Part shown: positions 25,699 to 34,805 of the stretch, in pieces | How the letters are laid out: every line of letters starts with the position of its first letter | Position numbering within the stretch: position 1 is the first letter of the stretch | Assembly (NCBI GenBank): GCA_030684355.1 | Contig: JAUXTN010000076.1 | Location: 1 to 64,000 of the forward strand | Source: Pseudomonadota bacterium | GTDB taxonomy: Bacteria; Myxococcota_A; UBA796; SXON01 | Reading direction: 5' to 3' | Length of the DNA stretch: 64,000 bases | Translations under genes and position numbers: made by a program | The notes under the pieces: generated by a model | Databases searched by the model: none | What the model was told of the DNA's origin: nothing | What the model saw: the letters and a program-made list of their open reading frames with translations, nothing else

Positions 25699-27900
25699 GT
25701 GCGGGGCCGAGGTGCTCCCATGCTGCTCTGGCTCGCCGCCTGCACGCCGCCCGAACCGCCGCCGGTCACGGATCCGCCCGTCGAGACGCCGGCCCCGCCG
25801 CCCGCCTGGGATCCCGCTCCCGCCGCCATCGACTGCGCGCCCGGGGGGGATGCGCCCCTCCTCGAGGCCGCCCTGGCCGACGCCGGCCTCGCCCGCGAGG
25901 ACTTCGGCTACACCGAGCGCCAGTGGACCCAGTGGGGAGACTACGTCGAGAACCCCTTCGTGTTGTCCTGGTACACGGCCGTGCACCACGCGCCGGAGCA
26001 GGTGCCGTGCTTCGCCGGGCAGCTCACCACGGACCTCGACGCGGCGGCGGCGGCCCTCCACCCCGTCGCCGGGCTGCTCCTCGGCATCGGGACCCGCGTC
26101 GACGCCACGTTCGTCGCCGACCCCGCGGATCCCGGCCTGCTCGGCCTCGAAGACGCGCTCGCGGCGCTCCTCGAGGTCACCGGTGATACATCCGATACAT
26201 CGGATGTATCAGGGCTCGACCCGGACCTCGCGGCGGCGCTCGTGCCGATCGTGCTCGCGGTCACCGACGCCGTGGCCACGCGCTACGCGCTCGACGGCGC
26301 GCTCGACGAGTACGGGTGGGGCGCCACCAAGGTCTACAACCAGGGCCCCGGCATGGTGCTCGACGTGGGCCGCACGTTCCCCGACTACAGCGACCCCGAC
26401 GAGCTCGCCGCCTTCGAGGACTGGTACGGCTCCGACCTCGGCCCGCGCGCGCTCCTCGACCCCGCCCGTCGCATCGCGTTCGCCATCGAGGACGCCGACC
26501 TGGGCCGCTTCGTCGGGCTCGACGCCTCGCTCCGCATCGAGACCGCCGCGGGCGCCGTGCTCCTCTCGCCCGGCACCGCCGACACCCACGGCGACGACGA
26601 GGGCGCGCTGCTCCTGCACGTCGAGCTCGGCGGCGACGACGTCTACACCGGCGCCGCGGGCGCGAACACGAGCGGCGACCACCCCGTGGCCGTGCTCGTC
26701 GACCTCGATGGGGACGACACCTACGGCTACGAGCCCCTGCCCCACGAATACGACACCGACGGCGTGCTCGTCTCCGACGCCGAGGGGCGCAGCAACGGCG
26801 GCGGCTACTTCCCCTCCGCGTCCACGACCGGCCGGCAGGGCTCCGGGCGCTACGGCATCGGCTTCCTCTACGACCTCGGCGCGGGCGCCGACACCTACGC
26901 GTCGTTGCGCATGAGCCAGGGGTTCGGGGCCATGGGCGTGGGGGTCCTGGCGGACGACGGCGGGGACGACTCCTACGCGGCCGAGGCCGGGGCCCAGGGC
27001 GCGGGCGTCTTCGGGGTCGGGCTCCTCTACGACGGCGGCGGCACCGACACCTACGAGGCCTGGGCCTTCTCGCAGGGCTTCGGGTACGTCGGCTCGGGCG
27101 GGCTCGCCTACGACCGCGACGGCGACGACACCTGGTGGTCCGACCCCGGCAACGACTACGGCGGCACCACGATCTACTACTCGCCGCAGCTCGCGCAGGG
27201 CCAGGGCAACAGCTCGTTCACCCAGGGCGCGGGCTTCGGGCTCCGCGGGGACGCCTACAGCGTGTGGCTCGCCGGCGGGCTCGGGGTGCTCCGGGACGCC
27301 GCGGGGAACGACGCCTACACGGCGGGCGTGTTCGCGCAGGCCACCGGGTACTGGGAGGGCACGGGCGTGCTCGCGGACGGCGGCGGCGACGACCGGTACG
27401 ACGCCCTCTGGTACATCCAGGGCGGCGCGGCCCACTTCGCGCTCGCCATCTTCGTCGACGCCGCCGGGAACGACCGCTACAACCCGACCTTCACGCCCTA
27501 CAACGTGCTGCTCGGCTCCGGCCACGACTTCTCGGTGGGCGTGGCGATCGACGGCGGCGGCGACGACTGGTACCACTACACGACGCTCGCGGCGGGCGCG
27601 TCCAACTGCCAGGGCATCGGCGTGTTCGTCGACAACGACGGCAGCGACACCTACCAGGCCGACTCCGCCTACTCGACCGGCCTCGGGAACCACTCCACCG
27701 AGTGCGCCACGAGGCTCACGACGGACTCGGAGGGCTTCTTCCTCGACGGCGGCGGCGACCCCGACACCTACCTCTGGCCCGCGGCGGACACCCGGACGCC
27801 GGCGGACGACTCGAGCTTCGGCATCGCGTGGAGCGGCACGTCGGACGAGTACGGCGGCGCGGTGGACGGCGACGGCGGAACCGGGTTCCTGACCTACTAA
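25699..27900 (+). CDS. Lipoprotein with repeated DGGGDD-type (beta-roll-like) motifs (733 aa)
   Basis: The GTG start is preferred over ATG at 25720 because it gives MRGRGAPMLLWLAAC, a complete lipoprotein signal with an LAAC lipobox and a GAGGG six bases upstream. The N-terminal ~300 residues are helical with a DTSDTSDVSG insertion. From ~310 onward there are about ten repeats of pattern G-x-G-x-L-x-D-x-G-G-D-D-x-Y followed by Gln-Gly (for example GVGVLADDGGDDSY, GTGVLADGGGDDRY). The Asp/Gly turns recall calcium-binding beta-rolls, but the spacing (~35-50 residues) is longer than RTX nonapeptides. Function is unknown; surface anchoring is likely. It carries GATACA motifs at 26184-26211. Confidence 0.82.
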   Translation: MRGRGAPMLLWLAACTPPEPPPVTDPPVETPAPPPAWDPAPAAIDCAPGGDAPLLEAALADAGLAREDFGYTERQWTQWGDYVENPFVLSWYTAVHHAPEQVPCFAGQLTTDLDAAAAALHPVAGLLLGIGTRVDATFVADPADPGLLGLEDALAALLEVTGDTSDTSDVSGLDPDLAAALVPIVLAVTDAVATRYALDGALDEYGWGATKVYNQGPGMVLDVGRTFPDYSDPDELAAFEDWYGSDLGPRALLDPARRIAFAIEDADLGRFVGLDASLRIETAAGAVLLSPGTADTHGDDEGALLLHVELGGDDVYTGAAGANTSGDHPVAVLVDLDGDDTYGYEPLPHEYDTDGVLVSDAEGRSNGGGYFPSASTTGRQGSGRYGIGFLYDLGAGADTYASLRMSQGFGAMGVGVLADDGGDDSYAAEAGAQGAGVFGVGLLYDGGGTDTYEAWAFSQGFGYVGSGGLAYDRDGDDTWWSDPGNDYGGTTIYYSPQLAQGQGNSSFTQGAGFGLRGDAYSVWLAGGLGVLRDAAGNDAYTAGVFAQATGYWEGTGVLADGGGDDRYDALWYIQGGAAHFALAIFVDAAGNDRYNPTFTPYNVLLGSGHDFSVGVAIDGGGDDWYHYTTLAAGASNCQGIGVFVDNDGSDTYQADSAYSTGLGNHSTECATRLTTDSEGFFLDGGGDPDTYLWPAADTRTPADDSSFGIAWSGTSDEYGGAVDGDGGTGFLTY
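26184..26211. repeat. GATACAT dyad inside the DGGGDD lipoprotein gene
   Basis: TGATACATCCG, a six-base core ATACAT, and its exact complement CGGATGTATCA form a 28-base inverted repeat with 11-bp arms. It is AT-rich compared with its surroundings and codes in frame for DTSDTSDVS. The same GATACA half-site occurs at 12270-12290, 12866-12896 and 36403-36419. Confidence 0.8.
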
Positions 27901-27920
27901 CCGGGTTCCTGACCTACCAA
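27881..27920. repeat. 20-bp tandem duplication at convergent gene ends
   Basis: Two adjacent 20-bp copies, each CCGGGTTCCTGACCTAC followed by TAA or CAA, differ at one base. The first copy ends with the TAA stop of the lipoprotein gene. The TAG stop of the convergent GH18 gene lies in the second copy (27914-27916). A slip-strand duplication seems the simplest origin. Confidence 0.85.
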
Positions 27921-29284
27921 GCGGCGTCCCGAGTAGGGGACGGGCGCCGGGCGCGTCGGACGCCGAGGAGCACGACGGTCCAGAGGCCCATCCCCACCCC
28001 TCCCCCGCTGTCGCATCCGCACCCGGCGGACTCCGCGAGCAGCTGCGCGCGCGGGGGGCGGTCGGTGTCATCCGGAGTACCATCCGGGGTACCGGTGTCG
28101 TCGGCCCCTGTGTCCGTGCCGCCCGGCGTGTGGCTCGCGGCGTCGACCGCGGCCCACAATGCGGGATCGTTGCCGTCGTAGCCGATGGCCCAGAAGCCGA
28201 AGCCCGCGAGGCCGGCCTCGCCGACGGCCCAGTCCATCTTGACGGCGAGCGAGTCGGCGTCGTCGTACCAGGCCTGGCGCGTCTCGGACCGCGTGAACCA
28301 CGGGGTGTCGCTCGCGGTGTCGTAGGCGCGGCCGTAGGTGGCGGCGTCCGCCACGGCGTCGGTGTAGACGACGCTCCAGCCGTCGTCGGTGGTGTCGGCG
28401 GGCACGGCCGAGCCGGAGGACACCGGCCACTCCTGGCCGTAGCTCGGCAGGCCGAGGACGATCTTGTCGGCCGGCGCCCCGGTCGCGAGGTAGTCGTCGA
28501 CCGTCCAATCGAGCGCCCACCTGCTCCAGATGTCGCCGGGAGAGAGCGGAGAGTTGGGCCCCGCGCCGCCGCCCGTGTAGTGATAGGCGTACCCCATGAT
28601 GAAGAGCCCGTCGCTCGCGTCGGCGAGGGCCGGGTAGTCGTAGGCGTCGCTCCAATCGACCGCGGGCGTGGCGAGCCACACCTCGCCCACGCGGGCGCGG
28701 AGGTCCCGGGTGAAGGTCACGAGGTCGTCCCGCCGCGCGGAGGGCATCCCCTCGAAGTCGACGTTCACGCCGTCGGCGCCGTAGGCGTCCACGAGGGCGC
28801 CGAGGGCCTCGATCGCGGCGGCGCGGCGGCTCGCGGAGGAGAGGACGGCGTCCATCACGTCGTCGTCGAACGACGTGACGCAGAGGTGGACCTTCACGCC
28901 GGCGGCGTGCCCCATGGCCACGGCGTCGGCCGCGACGCCGGTCCACCGGGAGGTGTCGGAGAGCGAGCCGTCCGACTCCAGGTCGACGTTGAAGATGGCG
29001 AGGTGGGTGAGGTGGTCCCACGGCACGTCCTCGGGGCCGACCGTCCAGTACGGGAGGTAGCCGTAGACGACCTTGTCCGGCCGGGCGCTGGGGGCCGGCG
29101 GCGGCGCCGGGCCCCTGGTGCTCGCCTGCATCGCGAGGCGCTCGTGCTCGTGGTGGACGCCGGGGCCCGGCGCGGGGGCGCGGTCGGCGGCGCCGAACGG
29201 CACGCGACCGCCCGAGAGCTCCGGGGACGAGGGGCCCGCCGCGAGCGCGGGCGCGAGGAGCGAGACGGTGAGGAGGGAGGGCAC
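27914..29284 (-). CDS. Secreted GH18-family protein with MYXO-CTERM-like tail (456 aa)
   Basis: A TIM-barrel glycan-hydrolase-like protein. A signal peptide (LLTVSLLAPALAAG) leads to a Pro-rich linker and then the barrel beginning KVVYGYLPYWT. The catalytic motif DGVNVDFEG has Asp176 and proton donor Glu178; Asn174 replaces the middle Asp, as in spore-germination-type GH18 proteins. The barrel ends near FGFWAIGYDGND. A Thr/Asp/Gly-rich linker, GCGCDSGGG, hydrophobic VGMGLWTVVLLGV and RRARRPS follow, matching the Cys, helix and Arg-cluster plan of MYXO-CTERM sorting tails. Substrate may be a chitin-, peptidoglycan- or polysaccharide-type glycan. It lies 44 bp downstream of aceA. Confidence 0.88.
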   Translation of the reverse strand: MPSLLTVSLLAPALAAGPSSPELSGGRVPFGAADRAPAPGPGVHHEHERLAMQASTRGPAPPPAPSARPDKVVYGYLPYWTVGPEDVPWDHLTHLAIFNVDLESDGSLSDTSRWTGVAADAVAMGHAAGVKVHLCVTSFDDDVMDAVLSSASRRAAAIEALGALVDAYGADGVNVDFEGMPSARRDDLVTFTRDLRARVGEVWLATPAVDWSDAYDYPALADASDGLFIMGYAYHYTGGGAGPNSPLSPGDIWSRWALDWTVDDYLATGAPADKIVLGLPSYGQEWPVSSGSAVPADTTDDGWSVVYTDAVADAATYGRAYDTASDTPWFTRSETRQAWYDDADSLAVKMDWAVGEAGLAGFGFWAIGYDGNDPALWAAVDAASHTPGGTDTGADDTGTPDGTPDDTDRPPRAQLLAESAGCGCDSGGGVGMGLWTVVLLGVRRARRPSPTRDAAW

Positions 29285-29328
29285 ACCGGGGTTCTAAGCG
29301 GGCGAGCCCTCGACCGTCGAGCGTGCGT

Positions 29329-30642
29329 CTACGCCGTCTCGAGCGCCGGGGTGAACTGGGCTTCTTCCGTCGAGGCGTGCAGCGCGGTCGTCGAGGAGTT
29401 GCCCCCCGCGATGATCTGCGCCACGTCGTCGAAGTAGCCGGTGCCGACCTCGCGCTGGTGGCGCACCGCGGTGTACCCGTTCGCCTCGGCCGCGAGCTCG
29501 GCGTCCTGGAGCTCCGCGTAGGCCTCCATCCCCCGCTCGCCGTAGGCCTGCGCCAGCGAGTACATGCCGTGGCTGATGCTGTGGAACCCGGCCAGCGTCA
29601 CGAACTGGAACTTGTAGCCCATGGCCCCGAGCTCGCCCTGGAAGCGCGCCAGGCTCGCCTTGTCCATGTGACGCTTCCAGTTGAACGACGGCGAACAGTT
29701 GTACGCCAGGAGCTTGCCGGGGAACGCCGCCTGGACCGCCTCCGCGAAGCGCCGCGCGGCGCCGAGATCGGGGGTGCTGGTCTCGCACCACAACACGTCC
29801 GCGTAGGGCGCGTAGGCCATGGCGCGCATGATCGCGGCGTCGTCGCCGCCCCGGTAGTGGAAGAAGCCCTCGGGGCTCCGGCCGCCGGCCATGAACGGGT
29901 GGTCGCGCAGGTCGATGTCGCTCGTCACGAGCTTCGCGCTCTCGGCGTCGGTGCGCGCGATGAGGACGGTGTCCACGCCGAGCACGTCCGCGGCGAGCCG
30001 CGCCGCGACGAGCGCGCGGATGAACTGGCTCACCGGCAGGAGCACCTTGCCGCCGAGGTGTCCGCACTTCTTCTCGCTGGCGAGCTGATCCTCGAGGTGC
30101 ACGCCCCCGGCGCCGGCCTCGATGAGGGAGCGCGTGATCTCGAAGGCGTTGAGGGGGCCGCCGAAGCCGGCCTCGGCGTCCGCCACGATGGGCGCGTACC
30201 AGTTCCGCCCGTTCCGACCCTCGGCGTGCTCGATCTGATCGGCGCGCTGGAGCGCCTGGTTGATGCGCCGCACGAGCGTCGGCACGCTGTTGCACGGGTA
30301 GAGGCTCTGGTCGGGGTAGGTCTGGCCGGCGAGGTTCCCGTCCGCGGCCACCTGCCAACCGCTGACGTAGACCGCGGGCAGCCCGGCGCGCACCTGCTGC
30401 ACCGCCTGGTTGCCGGTCGAGGCGCCGAGCGCGGGCACGTAGTCCCGCTGGGTCAGCATCTCCCAGAGCCGCTCCGCGCCGTTCTCGGCGAAGGTGTGGC
30501 GGACGCGGAGGGATCCCCGGAGCCGCTCGACGTCCGCGGGGAGGTAGGGGCGGACGATGCCCGTCCACCGGCCCTTCGGCGCCTCCATCCGCTCGGTTTG
30601 CAACACGGTGGCGGGGGTCGGCGGGGGCTTCCTGCTTGGCAT
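29329..30642 (-). CDS. aceA: Isocitrate lyase
   Basis: It splits isocitrate into glyoxylate and succinate, the first step of the glyoxylate shunt used for growth on acetate or fatty acids. [12 protein letters not shown] contains the KKCGH catalytic Cys motif. [16 protein letters not shown] and [10 protein letters not shown] are Mg/substrate-binding signatures, and NCSPSFNWK is near the C-terminus. The 437-residue length fits the bacterial AceA group. The ATG follows GGAG at eight bases; an in-frame GTG lies at 30651. It begins five bases after the malate synthase stop, so both shunt enzymes are one operon. Confidence 0.97.
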   Translation of the reverse strand: MPSRKPPPTPATVLQTERMEAPKGRWTGIVRPYLPADVERLRGSLRVRHTFAENGAERLWEMLTQRDYVPALGASTGNQAVQQVRAGLPAVYVSGWQVAADGNLAGQTYPDQSLYPCNSVPTLVRRINQALQRADQIEHAEGRNGRNWYAPIVADAEAGFGGPLNAFEITRSLIEAGAGGVHLEDQLASEKKCGHLGGKVLLPVSQFIRALVAARLAADVLGVDTVLIARTDAESAKLVTSDIDLRDHPFMAGGRSPEGFFHYRGGDDAAIMRAMAYAPYADVLWCETSTPDLGAARRFAEAVQAAFPGKLLAYNCSPSFNWKRHMDKASLARFQGELGAMGYKFQFVTLAGFHSISHGMYSLAQAYGERGMEAYAELQDAELAAEANGYTAVRHQREVGTGYFDDVAQIIAGGNSSTTALHASTEEAQFTPALETA

Positions 30643-30647
30643 CTTGG

Positions 30648-32291
30648 TCACTCCATGGACGGAGGAAGGAGCGTGACGATCCGCTCGTACGCGAGCGAGG
30701 TCACAAAGGGCGGCAGCCGGCGCGCGGTGCACGCGCGATGGAACAAGGTGCGGGCCTCCGCCCAGCGGCCGCGTTCGTAGGCCTCCGCGCCCAGGCCGGC
30801 GCGGAGTTGGTTCATCGCCTCGTCGAGCACGCGCTCGAAGCGGGACACGGTCAGCTCGCCGTTGTCGTCGAGCCGGGCGCCGTGGCGGATCCACTGCCAG
30901 ATCTGGCTGCGCGCGATCTCCACGGTGGCGGCGTCCTCCATGAGGCCGTACAGCGCGACGCTGCCGATGCCACGGAGCCACGCCTCGAGGTACCGGACCG
31001 ACACGTCGATGTCGTGGCGGAGGGTCGCGGTGGTGCGGGGGCCCTGGGGCGGCGCGCAGAGCTCGAACGCGCGCGGAGGCCCGCCGGGCGGCCGCACGCC
31101 GATCTGGTTGGGGCCGACCATGTGGGCGTCGAAGACCTCCCGCGCGATCGGGACGAGCGCCGGGTGCGCGACCCAGGTGCCGTCGTGACCAAGTGTCACC
31201 TCGCGGAGCTTGTCCTCGCGCACCTTGGCGATGGCGCGCGCGCTGGCCTCGGGGTCCTCCCGGAGCGGGATCTGCGCGGCCATGCCCCCCATCGCGTGCA
31301 CGCCACGGCGGTGGCAGATCGCGACCACCGCGCGCGTGTAGGCGGCGAGGAAGGGCTGTGTCATGCCGATGGCGCCGCGGTCGGGCACGACGAACGCCGG
31401 GTGCTCGGAGAACGTCTTGATGTAGCTGAAGATGTAGTCCCACCGCCCGCAGTTGAGCCCCGCCGAGTAGGCGCGGAGCTCCCAGAGGATCTCGTCCATC
31501 TCGAACGCGGCGGGGAGGGTCTCGATGAGCACGGTGGCCCGGACCGTCCCGACGGGGATCCGCACGGCGTCCTCGGCGAACGCGAACACGTCCGCCCACA
31601 GCCGCGCCTCGCGGTGGCTCTCCATCTTCGGAAGGTAGAAGCACGGACGACGCCCGCTCGACGCGAGGTGCGCGGCGTTGTGCCAGAAGTAGAGGCCGAA
31701 GTCGAAGAGCGCGGCGGGGACGGGCTGCCCGTCGACCAGGACGTGCTTCTCCCAGAGGTGCCAGCCCCGCGGCCGCACGAACAGCACGGCGCGGCTCGGC
31801 CCCAGGGTGTAGATCTTGCCGGTCTCCGGCTGCACGTAGCGGATGTCGCCGCGCACGGCGTCGACGAGGTTCTGTTGGCCCTCGACGAGGTTGTGCCACG
31901 TGGGCGACGTCGCGTCCTCGAAGTCCGCCATGAAGACGTTGGCGCCGGAGGAGAGGCCGTTGATGACCATCTTGCGGTCCACCGGGCCGGTGATCTCGAC
32001 GCGACGATCCAGGAGCTCCGCCGGGATCGGCGCGACGGTCCACTCGGAGGTGCGGATGCCGACGGTCTCCGGGAGGTAGTCGGGGAACCGACCGCCGTCG
32101 AACTCGGCCTGCCGCTCGCGCCGGCGCGCGAGGAGCTCCTGCACGCGGGGCGTGTACCGACGTGCCAGCTCCGCGACGAACCCCAGCGCCTCGGAAGTCA
32201 GGACGAGCGTCGACGACGGGGTGCGGGGGCCGCGGACATCGATCCGAGCGCTCTTGCGGGCGGGGTGCGGGGGGGCGGTACGAGCTTCCAT
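30648..32291 (-). CDS. aceB: Malate synthase A
   Basis: It condenses glyoxylate with acetyl-CoA to malate, the second shunt step. At 547 residues it is the A-type length. Signatures include [47 protein letters not shown] (metal and glyoxylate site) and [15 protein letters not shown] (CoA site), with MGGMAAQIP downstream. The upstream 177 bp contains GGTTT-N7-AAACC, a possible operator, but no clear regulator binding site can be named. It is first in the aceB-aceA pair. Confidence 0.97.
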   Translation of the reverse strand: MEARTAPPHPARKSARIDVRGPRTPSSTLVLTSEALGFVAELARRYTPRVQELLARRRERQAEFDGGRFPDYLPETVGIRTSEWTVAPIPAELLDRRVEITGPVDRKMVINGLSSGANVFMADFEDATSPTWHNLVEGQQNLVDAVRGDIRYVQPETGKIYTLGPSRAVLFVRPRGWHLWEKHVLVDGQPVPAALFDFGLYFWHNAAHLASSGRRPCFYLPKMESHREARLWADVFAFAEDAVRIPVGTVRATVLIETLPAAFEMDEILWELRAYSAGLNCGRWDYIFSYIKTFSEHPAFVVPDRGAIGMTQPFLAAYTRAVVAICHRRGVHAMGGMAAQIPLREDPEASARAIAKVREDKLREVTLGHDGTWVAHPALVPIAREVFDAHMVGPNQIGVRPPGGPPRAFELCAPPQGPRTTATLRHDIDVSVRYLEAWLRGIGSVALYGLMEDAATVEIARSQIWQWIRHGARLDDNGELTVSRFERVLDEAMNQLRAGLGAEAYERGRWAEARTLFHRACTARRLPPFVTSLAYERIVTLLPPSME

Positions 32292-32468
32292 TGCGAAGGT
32301 TTGGGATCAAAACCCTGCTTCGTCCACCCCTCGTGCGCGCAAAACCACGAGCTCCGCCCTGCTTTTCTTCCATGCGCTCGGAGATCGCCCGCCAAAAACG
32401 GGAGAGGCCCCCCTACCCTCTCCGGGCAGGAGGGCCAGGCCCACCTCTTCAGCGCACTGGTCGTTCCG

Positions 32469-32681
32469 CTATCGACGTCCCCCGTCCTCACGCTCTTCCG
32501 TAGGGTGAGCGGTCCACCACCAAAGCCCCCCGATGACGACCGCCAACAGGAAGACCACCATTGCGGGGGGTCCTCCGAAAAAGAGCGCCAGGACCGCCGA
32601 CGAGAACACGACCACACCGAACAGGATCCAGGCCAGGACCTGGAACGCGGGCCGAACCTCTTGTGAGTTGGTGTCTCCCAT
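32469..32681 (-). CDS. Small two-helix membrane protein (70 aa)
   Basis: The function is unknown. Two strongly hydrophobic segments, FQVLAWILFGVVVFSSAVLALFF and AMVVFLLAVVIGGLWWWTA, are separated by a short GGPP turn, indicating a hairpin membrane protein with a polar C-terminus. It begins MGDTNSQEV. It is too short for homology by eye. The preserved hydrophobic pattern in a GC-rich frame supports it as coding. Confidence 0.6.
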   Translation of the reverse strand: MGDTNSQEVRPAFQVLAWILFGVVVFSSAVLALFFGGPPAMVVFLLAVVIGGLWWWTAHPTEEREDGGRR

Positions 32682-32760
32682 CCTGTCACGAAGCTAGGCA
32701 CCCGGGTCACCGAGACAAGGCAGGACCCGGGACAGGTCTATGCTCTCGAGGGAGGCATCG

Positions 32761-33201
32761 ATGCGCCGTAGACACCCCCCCGGTCGGGGAACCGACACCC
32801 AGAGCGACCTGTTGCGCCAACCGGACCTGGGCGGTGGGCAGCGGGCGAGCGATGACGACGGGCGCCCGCGCGGGACCCAGCCGGTGGGGGCGTTCGCGGG
32901 GCCGATGACGGCGGACGAGCCCGGCCCGCCCGGCGCGAGCGGGCCGTGGCGAACCGCGCCGGGAGAGGCGGCGGCCGCCGCGGAGGACGGGGTCCCCGGG
33001 AGCAACGCGTTGCGCTTCGAGGAGGCGCTCGAGCAGGGTGTCGTGCCGGGGATCACGGGCGCGCGGACGGCCCCCGAGGCGCTCCGGGGCGCGCTCTACG
33101 ACGGCCCGGAGCGCCGGAAGCACCAGCAGGAGTGGGACCGGTGGAGGCTCGAAGAGCGGCGGGTGCGCCCGTTCCTGTACGCGGGAGACCAGCGGGTCTG
33201 A
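32761..33201 (+). CDS. Hypothetical polar protein (146 aa)
   Basis: The ATG at 32761 is preferred because GGAGG lies six bases upstream; an earlier ATG exists at 32740. The protein is rich in Gly, Arg, Pro and Asp with no signal or membrane segment. Only the C-terminal ~50 residues (FEEALEQGVVPGITGARTAPEALRGAL, then RRKHQQEWDRWRLEERRVRPFLYAGD) look folded. There is no recognised family. It sits 33 bp ahead of the FG-GAP lipoprotein gene, so it may share its transcript. Confidence 0.55.
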   Translation: MRRRHPPGRGTDTQSDLLRQPDLGGGQRASDDDGRPRGTQPVGAFAGPMTADEPGPPGASGPWRTAPGEAAAAAEDGVPGSNALRFEEALEQGVVPGITGARTAPEALRGALYDGPERRKHQQEWDRWRLEERRVRPFLYAGDQRV

Positions 33202-33234
33202 ACGGCCGGGTTCGAGGGTGATAGGTCCCGACCG

Positions 33235-34716
33235 ATGCGTGCTTCCGCCTCCCGCTCGCCCCCGGTCACGCTGCTGCTGGCGCTCCTGGCCGCGTGCGGC
33301 GCGACGGACACGGAGCCGGAGCCGGCGGGCGATGGTGCTCCGGTCCGCCACGCCCTCGCCGACGCCGACGCCGCCTTGCTCGGCGCGCCCTCGACCGCCG
33401 CGGGGAGCGCGGTGGCCGGCCCCGGGGATCTCGACGGCGACGGGCACGACGACGTGGTCGTCGGGGCGTTCTACGGCGGCCTCGCGTGCGCCTGGTTCGG
33501 GCCGGTCGCGGCGGGCGAGCACCTCCTCTCCGAGGGGGCGTGCGTCACGGTCGAGCCCGGACCCGAACACCCCTACGACTTCCTCGGCTACGCGGTCGGC
33601 GGCGCCGGCGATGTCGACGGGGACGGCCTCCCCGAGCTCCTCGTCTCCGCGATGGGCAACGACGAGGGCGGGGGCGAGGCCGGCAAGGTCTACCTCTTCC
33701 TGGACGCGCTGCCGCCGGGCGAGACCCCCGCGGACGACGCTCCGGTCGCGTTCATCGGCGAGACGCCCGGCGACCAGGCCGGCGTGAGCGTCGGGGCGGC
33801 CGGCAACGCGGGGGGCGAGGCCGGCTGCGTGCTCGTGGGCGCCCCCGGCAACGACGCGGGCGGCGGCGGCGCGGGCCGGGTCTACCTGCTGACCGCGCCG
33901 TTCGTCCCGGGCGTGGCCTCCCTGCGAGACGCCTACGCCACGTTCACCGGCGCCGGCGCCCCCTCGAGCGCGCTCCTCCACGGCGAGTCGACCGGCGGAG
34001 ACGCCCTCGGGGACGCGCTCGTCGGGGGCATGGACCTCGACGGGGACGGCGTGGACGACCTCGCCCTCGGGGCCGGGGGCGCCGACGACGGGGGGGAGGA
34101 CGCCGGCACGGTGTGGATCGCGCGGGGGCCCATCGCGGCGGGCGACCACGCGGCCGTCGACGTCGACGCGCGTCGGTTCGGGCCGGGGCCGGGCGCCTAC
34201 GCCGGGGGGGCGGTGGCCTCCGCGGGGGACCTCGACGGGGACGGCCTCGCGGACCTGCTCGTGGCCGCGGACGGCACCGACGAGGGCCGGGTCTACGTGC
34301 TCCTGGGGCCGATCGCCGACGGAGACGGCGCGCTGGACGACCGCTCGCCCGTGCTCGTGGGGGACGCCGACGGGGACCTCGCGGGGTGGTCGGTGGCGGG
34401 CGCGGGGGACATCGACGGGGACGGGCGGCCCGAGGTCATCGTCGGGGTGCCGGGGAGCGACGCCGGCGGGCTCGACGGCGGCGGGGTGTACCTCGTGCCG
34501 GACGCTGCCACGCCGGGCGTGCGCACGCTGGGAGAGGCCGGGATCGCGTTCCCCGCGGAGGCCGCGAACGACGCGGCGGGGCGCGCGGTCGCCGGGGCCG
34601 GGGATGTCGACGGGGACGGTGCTGCCGACGTGCTCGCCGGGGCCCAGTACAACCAGGACGGCGGCGTGTTCGCGGGGAAGGCCTACCTGCTCCTCGGCGC
34701 GGGCATCTCGTGGTGA
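33235..34716 (+). CDS. FG-GAP (integrin-alpha-like) repeat lipoprotein (493 aa)
   Basis: A lipoprotein signal with LLAAC lipobox (residues ~17-21) is followed by about seven FG-GAP repeats. Each contains a Ca-binding loop and following strand, as in GDLDGDGHDDVVVGA, GDVDGDGLPELLVSA, GDLDGDGLADLLVAA, GDIDGDGRPEVIVGV and GDVDGDGAADVLAGA. Such repeats form a beta-propeller like the integrin-alpha head and usually mediate binding at the cell surface. No enzyme domain is seen. There is no visible partner besides the upstream small gene. Confidence 0.92.
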   Translation: MRASASRSPPVTLLLALLAACGATDTEPEPAGDGAPVRHALADADAALLGAPSTAAGSAVAGPGDLDGDGHDDVVVGAFYGGLACAWFGPVAAGEHLLSEGACVTVEPGPEHPYDFLGYAVGGAGDVDGDGLPELLVSAMGNDEGGGEAGKVYLFLDALPPGETPADDAPVAFIGETPGDQAGVSVGAAGNAGGEAGCVLVGAPGNDAGGGGAGRVYLLTAPFVPGVASLRDAYATFTGAGAPSSALLHGESTGGDALGDALVGGMDLDGDGVDDLALGAGGADDGGEDAGTVWIARGPIAAGDHAAVDVDARRFGPGPGAYAGGAVASAGDLDGDGLADLLVAADGTDEGRVYVLLGPIADGDGALDDRSPVLVGDADGDLAGWSVAGAGDIDGDGRPEVIVGVPGSDAGGLDGGGVYLVPDAATPGVRTLGEAGIAFPAEAANDAAGRAVAGAGDVDGDGAADVLAGAQYNQDGGVFAGKAYLLLGAGISW

Positions 34717-34805
34717 GCGGCGGCCCGATGCGTGGGCGTGTGATGAGCGGCGGCATGCCGACGCGGGATCGACGGCGCTCGCCGCCCAGGAGTTAGGAGG
34801 TGGCG

